From Ruminococcus gauvreauii (GTDB lineage Bacteria; Bacillota; Clostridia; Lachnospirales; Lachnospiraceae): a stretch of DNA of 64,000 nt. A program made the position numbers and the translations under genes. Below the pieces are notes generated by a model, which made no database searches, was not told the DNA's origin, and saw only the letters and a program-made list of their open reading frames with translations. Below, one piece after another: positions 51,659 to 59,412 of this stretch (its first letter is position 1; every line of letters starts with the position of its first letter). Location of the stretch: assembly GCF_025151995.1 (NCBI RefSeq), contig NZ_CP102290.1, positions 3,844,001 through 3,908,000 on the forward strand, in the 5' to 3' direction.

Positions 51659-52438
51659 ATGGAATATGCATTAATTGAACAACAAGGCCATGTCTGCACG
51701 ATTACAATCAATTTTCCGAAAAAATTGAATGCAGTTAGTACAGCAGTGCTGACGGATTTAGGCGAAGCATTTGACCAGGTTGAGAAAATGAAAGACGTAT
51801 ACTGCGTAATCGTAAAAGGCGCAGGAGAGAAGGCATTTGTCGGCGGAGCTGACATCAAAGAGATGAGCGAATTCGGATTTTATGAGGCAAGGGACTATGC
51901 CAAATTCGGCGGTGCCGTGCTTGAGAAAATTCATCAGTTCAGAGTACCGGTTATCGCAGCGATCAACGGATACTGCCTTGGAGGCGGTGTAGAAGTGGCG
52001 CTTGCATGCGATATGCGTATTGCTGCTGAAAATGCAAAATTTGCATTCCCTGAAGTATCTCTTGGAATCATGACCGGAACCGGCGGATCTCAGAGACTGC
52101 AGGCGATCGTAGGGGAAGGAAGAGCGAGAGAGCTGCTGCTTACCTGCGACAGGATCGATGCTGAGGAAGCATACAGAATCGGACTTGTTAACAAAGTAGT
52201 ACCAACTGAAAAGTTGATGGAAGAAGCAATGGTCATGGCAGAAAAAGTTGCCAAAAACGGACCGATCGCAGTTGCTACAATGAAGAAAGCAATCAATGTT
52301 GCCAGCGAGACAGACTATCCGACGAGTACAGAACACATGATTCTTTCCTTTGGTTCTCTGTTTACAACACAGGATGCACACGATGCTCTTTCCGCATTTG
52401 TTAATAAAGAAAAACTTGATCATTTCAATAATAAGTAA
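51659..52438 (+). CDS. crt: Enoyl-CoA hydratase (crotonase)
   Basis: 259 residues, crotonase fold. Oxyanion-hole segments AFVGGADIKEMSEF and NGYCLGGGVEVALACDMR; catalytic Glu pair E112 and E132 (20 apart, as in rat crotonase) in GGGVEVAL and FPEVSLGI. Interconverts 3-hydroxybutyryl-CoA and crotonyl-CoA. Its place between abfD and 4-hydroxybutyrate dehydrogenase links the 4-hydroxybutyrate branch with the acetyl-CoA branch at crotonyl-CoA. GGAGTAACG precedes the ATG. Confidence 0.92.
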   Translation: MEYALIEQQGHVCTITINFPKKLNAVSTAVLTDLGEAFDQVEKMKDVYCVIVKGAGEKAFVGGADIKEMSEFGFYEARDYAKFGGAVLEKIHQFRVPVIAAINGYCLGGGVEVALACDMRIAAENAKFAFPEVSLGIMTGTGGSQRLQAIVGEGRARELLLTCDRIDAEEAYRIGLVNKVVPTEKLMEEAMVMAEKVAKNGPIAVATMKKAINVASETDYPTSTEHMILSFGSLFTTQDAHDALSAFVNKEKLDHFNNK

Positions 52439-52533
52439 TAGATGCGAACAGAGCTTTTGTAAGGTAAATAGGGAATGGGATTTATTTCTTGTAATTGTTA
52501 AAAAAATAACAACATAGAAAAGGAGAGAAAAAA

Positions 52534-53667
52534 ATGAGACAGTTATTATTAAGAACTGAGATTCACAAATTTGACACATTTGAGGACTTTGCAAAGGAAT
52601 TCGAAATCGGAGAAGGCGATTTATTATTCACGAATGAATTTCTGTATACGCCGAAAATGAAACCACTGGATCTGAAATGTGACGTCTATTTCCAGGAGAA
52701 ATACGGAACAACAGAGCCTACAGATGAGATGTACAATTCTATCTTCAAAGATCTGAAAGATAAAGAGTACAAGAGAATCATCGCTGTCGGCGGCGGTACC
52801 GTTGTAGATATGGCAAAATGGGTAGCATCTGAGAAACCGGATGATATCGTTGATGCATATAAAGAAAATCCGACATTTAAGCCGAAACATAAAACAGAAC
52901 TGATCATCTGCCCGACCACATGCGGAACAGGCAGTGAGGTGACCAATATCTCCATGATCTATCTGACAAAGACAAAGACGAAAAAAGGCTGCGCTAATGA
53001 TGAATTATTTGCAGATTACGCAGTGCTGATTCCGGATCTTGTTAAGAGCCTGCCATATCAGCCATTCATGTACAGTGCGATCGACGCGCTGATCCATGCG
53101 GTTGAGAGCTACGTAGGACGCCGTCATACAGACCTGTCCAGAATGTTCGGCAGAAGAGCGATCGAACTGATCATGAACGGATTTACTCAGATGATCGAAA
53201 AAGGACCGGAATACAGACTGGAGATCATGGATGACTTTGTTCTCGGAAGCAACTATGCAGGTATCGCATTCGGTACTGCAGGCTGCAACGCTGTACATGC
53301 GATGAGTTTCCCGCTGGGCGGAATGTTCCATGTGGCACACGGTGAGTCCAATTACGAGCTGTTCACGACTGTTATGAAATACTACTACAAAATGAACCCG
53401 GATGGAGATATCAAAGAGATCAACCACGTACTGGCTGAGATCCTTGGCTGCGAGACAGAGGGCGCTGAAGTTTATGATAAGCTGGAAGAGGCACTCGCTG
53501 CACTGATCCGCAGAAAACCACTGTCTGAGTACGGCGTGACAGAAGAAATCTGTGATCAGATGGCTGAACTGGTTATCGCAGAACAGCAGAGACTGATGAC
53601 GAATACTTATGTGGAGATGGACAAAGAGGCAGTTAAGAGTCTGTACCTGCAGGTATTGAATGATTAA
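52534..53667 (+). CDS. 4-hydroxybutyrate dehydrogenase (iron-containing ADH family)
   Basis: 377 residues, group III Fe-alcohol dehydrogenase. NAD-binding GGGTVVDMAK (86-95); metal ligands by family alignment D184 and H188 in SAIDALIHAVESYV, H255 in GCNAVHAMSFPLGG, H269 in FHVAHGESN. The N-terminus and SEVTNISMIYLTKTKTK stretch resemble the 4HbD/AbfH enzymes of Clostridium kluyveri and C. aminobutyricum. Reduces succinate semialdehyde to 4-hydroxybutyrate. Context with abfD supports this strongly. The CoA-transferase for 4-hydroxybutyrate is not in the window. Confidence 0.88.
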   Translation: MRQLLLRTEIHKFDTFEDFAKEFEIGEGDLLFTNEFLYTPKMKPLDLKCDVYFQEKYGTTEPTDEMYNSIFKDLKDKEYKRIIAVGGGTVVDMAKWVASEKPDDIVDAYKENPTFKPKHKTELIICPTTCGTGSEVTNISMIYLTKTKTKKGCANDELFADYAVLIPDLVKSLPYQPFMYSAIDALIHAVESYVGRRHTDLSRMFGRRAIELIMNGFTQMIEKGPEYRLEIMDDFVLGSNYAGIAFGTAGCNAVHAMSFPLGGMFHVAHGESNYELFTTVMKYYYKMNPDGDIKEINHVLAEILGCETEGAEVYDKLEEALAALIRRKPLSEYGVTEEICDQMAELVIAEQQRLMTNTYVEMDKEAVKSLYLQVLND

Positions 53668-53689
53668 TTGTCTTATAACTAAATAGTGA

Positions 53690-53783
53690 AAATATTAAGG
53701 GAGCTCTAAGAAGGGCTGAGAGGAGACTGTGCGTCTCGACCTTGTAACCTGATTTGGGTAATGCCAACGTAGGGAAATATTTC
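53690..53783 (+). ncRNA. TPP riboswitch (THI element)
   Basis: Characteristic thi-box sequence: GGGCTGAGAGG (53713-53723) and the CCTTGTAACCTGATTTGGGTAATGCC...CGTAGGGAA core (about 53740-53776), closed by an outer stem AATATT / AATATT. Precedes thiC. Binding of thiamine pyrophosphate is expected to lower thiC expression. Confidence 0.93.
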
Positions 53784-53807
53784 GGCGTATAGTTCAGTTG
53801 TGACTGT

Positions 53808-53845
53808 AAGGGATATATTACCTGCGTAATATATCCCTTAATTCA
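53808..53845 (+). terminator. Terminator hairpin of the TPP riboswitch expression platform
   Basis: Perfect 14-bp stem AAGGGATATATTAC (53808-53821) / GTAATATATCCCTT (53826-53839) with a CTGC loop and a following T-rich tail (AATTCAT, not a clean run). Lies between the aptamer and the thiC start, so it is probably the regulated terminator. Confidence 0.65.
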
Positions 53846-53886
53846 TGTCATGGAAACTTTATAAAAGAATAAAAAAGGAGCACTAT

Positions 53887-55191
53887 ATGAACTATACAAC
53901 ACAGATGAATGCAGCGAGAAACGGAATCATCACGGACGCCATGAAGACAGTTGCGGATTACGAGCAGATAGATGCCGAACGCATCAGAGAACTGGTGGCA
54001 AAAGGGCAGCTTGCAATTCCGGCAAATAAAAATCATCAGTGTCTGAAGCCGTACGGTATCGGCGATATGCTGAAGACGAAGATCAATGTCAATCTGGGAA
54101 CGTCGAAAGACTGTCTGGATATGGATGTGGAACTGGAAAAAGTGATGGAGGCAGTGAAAATGGGTGCCGAATCTATTATGGACTTGAGCTCTTTTGGAGA
54201 TACACAGAAATTCCGGAGGAAGCTGACAGCCGAGTGCCCTGCTGTCATCGGCACTGTTCCGATCTACGATGCCGTTGTGTACTACAATAAAGCCCTGAGG
54301 GATATCACTTCTGATGAGTGGATCGATATTGTCCGTATGCACGCCGAAGATGGTGTGGATTTCATGACAATTCACTGCGGCATTAACCGGGCTACTGCGG
54401 AGCGTTTTAAAAAATCAAAACGCCATACCAATATCGTCTCCAGGGGCGGTTCCATCATATTTGCATGGATGGAACTGACCGGAAATGAGAATCCGTTTTT
54501 TGAGCGGTACGATGAACTGCTTGAAATCTGTCAGCAGTATGATGTGACACTCAGTCTCGGTGATGCCTGCCGTCCGGGCAGCATCGAGGATGCGGGTGAC
54601 GTATCTCAGATTGAGGAGCTCGTAACTCTCGGAGAACTGACGACGAGGGCGTGGGAAAAAGATGTTCAGGTGATCATCGAAGGCCCGGGACATATGCCGC
54701 TCAATCAGATTCAGGCAAATATGGAAATTCAGAAGACGATCTGCAAAGGTGCGCCGTTTTATGTACTGGGACCGCTCGTGACGGATGTTGCACCGGGATA
54801 TGATCATATTACGGCTGCGATCGGAGGAGCGATCGCTGCGACTTACGGAGCTTCTTTTTTGTGTTACGTGACGCCTGCAGAACATCTTCGCCTGCCTACC
54901 GTGGATGATGTAAAGGAAGGGATCATCGCCTCAAAAATTGCAGCCCATGCGGCTGATATTGCGAAAGGAATTAAGGGTGCCAGGGACTGGGATCACGATA
55001 TGAGCGAGGCGAGGAGAGAGCTTGACTGGGAGCGCCAGTTTGAATTGGCAATGGATGGAGAAAAAGCCAGAAGGTACCGTGCAGAATCTACCCCCGAGCG
55101 TGAAGATACCTGTACGATGTGCGGAAAAATGTGTGCGGTGCGCAATATCAATAAAATTTTGCGCGGTGAAGACGTCGATATCATGGATTAA
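53887..55191 (+). CDS. thiC: Phosphomethylpyrimidine synthase ThiC
   Basis: 434 residues, the short form common in Firmicutes. Radical-SAM-type enzyme that rearranges aminoimidazole ribotide to HMP-P in thiamine synthesis. GTVPIYDAV, EDGVDFMTIHCGIN, SRGGSI and GPGHMPLNQI are signature segments; the [4Fe-4S] ligands lie in the C-terminal CTMCGKMCAVRNI (CX2CX4C). Start ATG 53887, set by AAGGAG upstream. Controlled by the TPP riboswitch before it. No other thi genes adjoin it. Confidence 0.95.
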   Translation: MNYTTQMNAARNGIITDAMKTVADYEQIDAERIRELVAKGQLAIPANKNHQCLKPYGIGDMLKTKINVNLGTSKDCLDMDVELEKVMEAVKMGAESIMDLSSFGDTQKFRRKLTAECPAVIGTVPIYDAVVYYNKALRDITSDEWIDIVRMHAEDGVDFMTIHCGINRATAERFKKSKRHTNIVSRGGSIIFAWMELTGNENPFFERYDELLEICQQYDVTLSLGDACRPGSIEDAGDVSQIEELVTLGELTTRAWEKDVQVIIEGPGHMPLNQIQANMEIQKTICKGAPFYVLGPLVTDVAPGYDHITAAIGGAIAATYGASFLCYVTPAEHLRLPTVDDVKEGIIASKIAAHAADIAKGIKGARDWDHDMSEARRELDWERQFELAMDGEKARRYRAESTPEREDTCTMCGKMCAVRNINKILRGEDVDIMD

Positions 55192-55209
55192 CATTATTAT
55201 TAAAATGTA

Positions 55210-55362
55210 GTAACAGTTCAGGTCGGCGGGGAAATTGGTGCAGAAAGCTGCGTCAAGCTTGCTTGTAAGTCGCTTTCTGCACCAATTTCCACATCGGATG
55301 AGCATCCGATGCTTCTTGACCGACTTTTTCGGTCTAGAAGATGCGCCGTCCTGGACAGTTAC
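55210..55362. mobile_element. 153-bp MITE-like palindromic element
   Basis: Ends GTAACAGTTCAGG (55210-55222) and CCTGGACAGTTAC (55350-55362) are complementary at 11 of 13 positions. Inside is a perfect 18-bp inverted repeat, GGAAATTGGTGCAGAAAG (55230-55247) / CTTTCTGCACCAATTTCC (55273-55290), then a CGGATG / CATCCG hairpin and a GACCGA / TCGGTC hairpin. No ORF inside. Termini resemble those of the 34.8-kb MITE (GT(A/T)AC..TTCA) and the same GTAACAGTTCAG forms the hairpin at 21701. Flanking octamers are similar (AAAATGTA, AAAAAGTG) but not identical, so a target duplication is not proved. Confidence 0.6.
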
Positions 55363-55451
55363 AAAAAGTGTTTGAAAATGGCAAAGTAAAAACAGCAGAA
55401 CTCCACATAATAAATATGTCACCTGATATCCAAGGAAAGGAGTTTGCATTT

Positions 55452-55925
55452 ATGGAAGGAAACGAATGTCTTGCGATAGCCAGTGTCCCCATGCAGAAAT
55501 GGGGAGAAGTCTATCGGTTTTGTGAAGCATTAAAAGAAGGAACTGTTTTTCCTGTCTTAAATCTTCCGTTTTATGAGGCAGAATCTGTCACGAATCCGGC
55601 GAAGCAGCAGGAGAATCATCAGGAAATTGATCCCCGGCAGGCAGACCGTGAAACGCTGATGACAAAAATCAGCGAAGTCAGCTTTGCGCTGAATGACCTG
55701 ACACTGTATCTGGATACACACTGCGAAGACAGTCAGGCGATCCGGCTGTTTGCAGAATGTGCAGCGCTGCGCGCTGATCTTCTGAAGATCTTCAGTGAAC
55801 GGTTCTATCCGCTGACGCAGGCATGTCTTGCGAACTGCAGCTGCGAAAAAGAATGTGAGTCGGTGAACGGGGTGGCCTTTTCATGGGAATGTGGTCCTGC
55901 ACCGTGGGAAGGAGCGTGTATCTGA
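55452..55925 (+). CDS. Spore coat protein CotJA-CotJB fusion
   Basis: 157 residues. Residues about 1-45 match CotJA (LAIASVPMQKWGEVYRFCEALKEGTVFPVLNLPFYEAE); about 70-157 match CotJB (LMTKISEVSFALNDLTLYLDTH, ERFYPLT and a C-terminal WECGPAPWEG). In Bacillus and most clostridia these are separate genes cotJA and cotJB; here one uninterrupted frame joins them with a Gln/Glu-rich linker (about 46-66). Start at ATG 55452 because AAAGGAG lies 9 nt upstream; the frame is open back to 55341 inside the MITE-like element. The stop overlaps the cotJC start (TGATG). Coat protein of the mother-cell side of the spore. Confidence 0.88.
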   Translation: MEGNECLAIASVPMQKWGEVYRFCEALKEGTVFPVLNLPFYEAESVTNPAKQQENHQEIDPRQADRETLMTKISEVSFALNDLTLYLDTHCEDSQAIRLFAECAALRADLLKIFSERFYPLTQACLANCSCEKECESVNGVAFSWECGPAPWEGACI

Positions 55926-56536
55926 TGTGGAATTATGAAAGAAGATTACAATTTCCGGTAAAGATCACAAAAACATGTCCGAAGACGGCACAGCTGATCA
56001 TCAGCCAGTACGGCGGACCGGATGGTGAACTGTCCGCGTCCATGCGGTATCTATCACAGCGTTATACCATGCCCGTTAAGGCTGTAGGAGGTCTTCTTAC
56101 GGATATCGGCACGGAAGAACTTGCACACATGGAGATCATATGCGCCATGGTGTATCAGCTGACCAGGGACGTCACGATCGAGGATGCAAAGACAGCAGGG
56201 TTCGATGCCTATTATATTGACCATACAAAAGCACTGTGGCCGCAGGCGGCAGCGGGAGTTCCATTTACAGCACTGGAATTTCAGTCGAAAGGCGATGCCA
56301 TTGCCGATCTCACCGAAGATCTCGCAGCCGAACAGAAGGCCAGGACGGTATACGATAACCTGCTCAGGATGATTCCGGATCCGGAAGTGAGAGAACCGCT
56401 GAAGTTCTTGAGAGCCAGAGAGATCGTCCATTTCCAGAGATTTGGAGAGGCGCTGGAAAAGACGAAGGAGCAGCTGGACAGTACGAATTATTACTATTTT
56501 AACCCGGAATTCGATAAACAATTCCTGAAGAAGTAA
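55925..56536 (+). CDS. cotJC: Spore coat protein CotJC, manganese-catalase family
   Basis: 203 residues, ferritin-like four-helix fold of Mn catalase type. MWNYERRLQFPVKI start, QYGGPDGELSASMRYLSQRYTMP, DIGTEELAHMEIICAMVYQLT (Glu/His metal ligands) and a second helix pair EQKARTVYDNLL...AREIVHFQRFGEAL (Glu, His). Start overlaps the CotJA-CotJB stop by one base. With that protein it forms the CotJ inner-coat layer; a peroxide-protective role is inferred from family. A terminator follows. Confidence 0.93.
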   Translation: MWNYERRLQFPVKITKTCPKTAQLIISQYGGPDGELSASMRYLSQRYTMPVKAVGGLLTDIGTEELAHMEIICAMVYQLTRDVTIEDAKTAGFDAYYIDHTKALWPQAAAGVPFTALEFQSKGDAIADLTEDLAAEQKARTVYDNLLRMIPDPEVREPLKFLRAREIVHFQRFGEALEKTKEQLDSTNYYYFNPEFDKQFLKK

Positions 56537-56542
56537 ATCAGG

Positions 56543-56590
56543 ACAGGGCACCGAAGCGTATTTGATATATTTTTCGGCGCCCTGTTTTTG
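56543..56590 (+). terminator. Terminator after the cotJ operon
   Basis: Stem ACAGGGC-CCGAA / TTCGG-GCCCTGT (one bulged base on each side) at 56543-56585, followed by TTTTG. Confidence 0.8.
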
Positions 56591-56708
56591 TGATGGCAGG
56601 TGCTGTCTCAAAAAGATCTTGTTGAATCCTGTCACTGTGGATGGTACTCTATAATAAATAAAAAGGGAAGAAGACAAAAAACAATCCAGCGTTCAGGGAG
56701 ATAAGAAC

Positions 56709-57080
56709 ATGACAGAAGCAGAATTTTTGGAAATCCTGGAAGAAATATCAGCAGAACTTCCGCCTGCATTTTTCCAGGAGCTTAACGGGGGGATTATCAT
56801 GCATCCGGAAGCGAAACGTCACCCTGAGAGCACAGCGCCCCCTCTGTGGATCATGGGGGAATACTCTCACGGGTCATCGATGGGACGCTACATTAACATC
56901 TACTATGGTTCTTTTTGCAATGTTTACGGGAATCTTGGCAGACAGGCCATGAAAAAGAAAATACGCCACACGGTGCTGCATGAGTTCAGGCATCATCTTG
57001 AGTCACTAGCAGGTGAAAAGGATCTCGAGATTGAGGATGCGGTTAACCTGTACCGCTATAAATATGGGGACAGGAAGTAG
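56709..57080 (+). CDS. Zincin-like metallopeptidase family protein
   Basis: 123 residues. HEFRHH at residues 91-96 (H91, E92, H95) is an HExxH zinc-peptidase motif within VLHEFRHHLESLAG, followed by LEIEDAVNL with a possible third acidic ligand. Overall arrangement (EISAELPPAFFQELNGGI..., IYYGSFC, HEFRHH) matches the small zincin family PF06262 (formerly DUF1025). Cytoplasmic, no signal peptide. Function and substrate unknown. Own promoter likely: TTGAAT (56622-56627) with TACTCT or TATAAT near 56645-56655. Confidence 0.78.
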   Translation: MTEAEFLEILEEISAELPPAFFQELNGGIIMHPEAKRHPESTAPPLWIMGEYSHGSSMGRYINIYYGSFCNVYGNLGRQAMKKKIRHTVLHEFRHHLESLAGEKDLEIEDAVNLYRYKYGDRK

Positions 57081-57142
57081 TATCATATCACCGGAAGAAA
57101 AGCAGCGGGCGGGTCTGCTGACCATAACTGAGACAGAACAGA

Positions 57143-57173
57143 AAAGTCGCACAAACTTGGTTTATGCGGCTTT
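57143..57173. terminator. Bidirectional terminator-like hairpin
   Basis: Arms AAAGTCGCACAAAC (57143-57156) / GTTTATGCGGCTTT (57160-57173), mostly complementary. It follows the metallopeptidase gene on the plus strand and, on the minus strand, lies just past the stop of the truncated leftward frame at 57185. Confidence 0.6.
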
Positions 57174-57184
57174 CCATGTCTTTG

Positions 57185-57313
57185 CTATTTTTTGTTGCGT
57201 TTTAAATAATGCTTTTCGGCCAGATTCAGAAGAGAGTACAGTCCCATAGCAATCACACAGAGGATAATGATTGACATGATGACCCAGTCGAGTTTAAAGA
57301 GATGTGCAGGCAT
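57185..57313 (-). pseudogene. C-terminal remnant of a leftward membrane protein
   Basis: On the reverse strand a 42-codon frame (from ATG 57313) reads MPAHLFKLDWVIMSIIILCV as its first 20 residues and ends ...AEKHYLKRNKK: one clean membrane helix followed by a basic tail, right before a terminator hairpin. There is no ribosome-binding site at the ATG, and the frame stays open upstream into DNA antisense to the recombinase operon without a start. It looks like the 3' end of a permease-type gene (ABC permeases often end like this) cut off by insertion of the recombinase unit. A genuine one-helix small protein is the alternative. Confidence 0.4.
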
Positions 57314-57397
57314 TCTGAAATGTACAGCACAAATTCCGTAAAGGAGGCCATGCTGTCCGGCATATCTTGTAAAAAGAAGGTTTACGGGTATGTGTGT

Positions 57398-57553
57398 ATG
57401 AACGAACAGGAAAACAGAGAAAACGAAATGCCGTTCAGAAAAAGGCTGGAAAGACAGATCATGCTTAAGATGATAAAACGTCTGGAGTGGCAGAGGCTGA
57501 TCACACCAGGGGAAATGCTGAGACTGAATTCACAGATCAGAAAGGACTGCTGA
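57398..57553 (+). CDS. SHOCT-like small protein preceding the recombinase
   Basis: About 51 residues (MNEQENRENEMPFRKRLERQ for the first 20), ending LEWQRLITPGEMLRLNSQIRKDC. The 'xLITPxExxxLNxxI' end is typical of short SHOCT-like proteins that often precede large serine recombinases in clostridial mobile elements. No strong ribosome-binding site is visible for ATG 57398; GTG 57392 is possible. It stops 5 nt before the recombinase ATG, so the two are likely cotranscribed. Function unknown. Confidence 0.6.
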   Translation: MNEQENRENEMPFRKRLERQIMLKMIKRLEWQRLITPGEMLRLNSQIRKDC

Positions 57554-57558
57554 CAGGG

Positions 57559-59301
57559 ATGCGTCGGGCTGTGATCTATGCACGCTGCAGTACGGAGGAG
57601 GAGAGTCAGAAACATGCACTTGCTAAACAAGTGGCGGAGGCTGAAGAATGTGTATGCAATATGGGATGGGAACTTATAGATACTTACGTGGAAAGCCGTT
57701 CCGGTACCAGTACCAGGGGAAGGAATGAATATAACCGTCTTTATGAAGAATTATCTGAAAATAAATTTGATATCATCGTGATCAAATCTCAGGACCGTCT
57801 GATGCGGAATACCAGGGACTGGTATCTGTTTGTCGACCGGATGGTCAAGGCAGGAAAACAGCTGTATATGTATATGGAGCAGAAGTTTTATTCTGCAGAT
57901 GATGCTCTGATTACGGGTATAAAAGCCATTCTCGCAGAAGAGTACAGCCGTGAACTGAGTAGAAAGATCAACAATGCACATTATCACCGTCAGAAAAACG
58001 GGGGAGCAGTGATACTGACATCGAATACTTACGGTTATCGAAGAATGCCGGATAAGAGTATCAGGGTAATCGAAGAGGAGGCGCGGGTCAAGCGAAGAAT
58101 GTATGAATTGTGTGCTGCCGGATACGGAGGCAGAGCGATTTCCGCGATGCTTGCTGATGAAGGGGTTCTGAACAGAAGGGGAAATCCATTTTCTGATGCA
58201 GATATCCTGCGGATGATAAAAAATCCCCTTAACAAAGGTACTGTTGTCATGAATCGGAAACATTATGATTTTGACCTGAAACAAACAGTTTCCGTTCCGG
58301 AAGAAGAACAGTATGTCTATGAACATAAAGTCCCTGCAATTGTCTCAGAGGAACTGTGGGAACAGGCTAATCTGGAAATTTCGAAGAGAAGACACGATGC
58401 CAATGGAATCGGGGGGGGCACTTCAGGGAGCAACCAGGGGAAATCCCCGCTGAGCAGGAAGCTGTATTGCGGTTTCTGTGAAAGTCCTTTTTACCGTTGC
58501 ACAAGAAAACGCGGCGGGGAAGGAAAAAAACGGTATGAGTGGAAATGCAGGCGTTATCTGGAACGGGGCAGACAGTCGGAACATACACAGGGATGTAAAA
58601 ATGTCCATCTGGATGAGGGGAAACTGCTCAGTGTGCTGGGAAGTCTCTGCATGAAACAATACAAACTGGACAGGGGACCTGTTATTGTTAAGCTCAGAAG
58701 CCTGTTGGAACTTGTCCTGAAGGAAGCGGACACACAGTCTTTGGAAGAACGGGAAAAACAAAAGAGATGCAATGTAGAGCGGCAGATGATGCAGCTTGCC
58801 GATAAACTTCTTGAAGGTGTCCTATCTGATACCGCTTATCAGATGAAGCAAAAGGAACTGGAAGAGAGACTCAGAGAAGTTCAGGATAGGATCAACAGAC
58901 TGGAAAAAGAACAAAGACTGTGCAAAGCAGAGGGAAACAGAATTTCACGGATTATGAATTTCATATCAGAGGACAGCTGGTTTGAGCGTGCAGCGGCAGA
59001 GGCGATGCTTGAATTTGTCGATCGGATCTATATCTTTCCGGAGTATATGGAGATAATTACCGGCGATGTCAGACGGAGACTTGACTATGGCGCACTGTTT
59101 GATTACCGCAGACAGAAGAGTCTAGAACGGGAAGAAGTCATTCGTATGATGAAGGAGGATCCTCACATCACGGTAAAGCAGCTTGCCGAAAAACTGGGGC
59201 TCAGCACATCCGGCGTGGGTTACAGAATCCGGAAGTTAAAGGAGGAGGGCAGGGTGAGATACAGGAGAACAGGCGGACGGGGAATGTGGGAGACGGATTA
59301 A
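57559..59301 (+). CDS. Large serine recombinase
   Basis: 580 residues. Resolvase/invertase catalytic domain at about 1-150 with nucleophile Ser11 in IYARCSTEEE and the Arg-rich IKSQDRLMRNTRDWY; recombinase domain (about 165-270; NTYGYRRMPDKSI, RRGNPFSDADILRMIKNPLNKG); zinc ribbon (LYCGFCESPFYRC...WKCRR...GCKN); long coiled coil (about 390-470); and a C-terminal HTH (VKQLAEKLGLSTSGVGYRIRKL) not usual in all members. Start at ATG 57559, giving the family's N-terminus. Such enzymes integrate phages and conjugative elements. No other phage or conjugation genes adjoin it, so this is a remnant or very small element. Confidence 0.92.
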   Translation: MRRAVIYARCSTEEESQKHALAKQVAEAEECVCNMGWELIDTYVESRSGTSTRGRNEYNRLYEELSENKFDIIVIKSQDRLMRNTRDWYLFVDRMVKAGKQLYMYMEQKFYSADDALITGIKAILAEEYSRELSRKINNAHYHRQKNGGAVILTSNTYGYRRMPDKSIRVIEEEARVKRRMYELCAAGYGGRAISAMLADEGVLNRRGNPFSDADILRMIKNPLNKGTVVMNRKHYDFDLKQTVSVPEEEQYVYEHKVPAIVSEELWEQANLEISKRRHDANGIGGGTSGSNQGKSPLSRKLYCGFCESPFYRCTRKRGGEGKKRYEWKCRRYLERGRQSEHTQGCKNVHLDEGKLLSVLGSLCMKQYKLDRGPVIVKLRSLLELVLKEADTQSLEEREKQKRCNVERQMMQLADKLLEGVLSDTAYQMKQKELEERLREVQDRINRLEKEQRLCKAEGNRISRIMNFISEDSWFERAAAEAMLEFVDRIYIFPEYMEIITGDVRRRLDYGALFDYRRQKSLEREEVIRMMKEDPHITVKQLAEKLGLSTSGVGYRIRKLKEEGRVRYRRTGGRGMWETD

Positions 59302-59412
59302 GGAAAACTTAAGGTTGGGGATATAGAAAAATCACTGCGGGTATGATATCCTGTTGACATTATCAATGCTGTAAAATGTTGACCGGGAAAGTAAGTACTA
59401 AAGGAGCAAAGT

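Noticed and set aside
55202..55370. Target-site duplication around the 55.2-kb palindromic element
   Set aside because: The flanking octamers AAAATGTA and AAAAAGTG share several bases but are not identical, so no duplication is claimed.
57013..57249. 78-codon plus-strand frame overlapping the end of the metallopeptidase gene
   Set aside because: Overlaps a supported gene in another frame, contains the terminator hairpin and has no ribosome-binding site.
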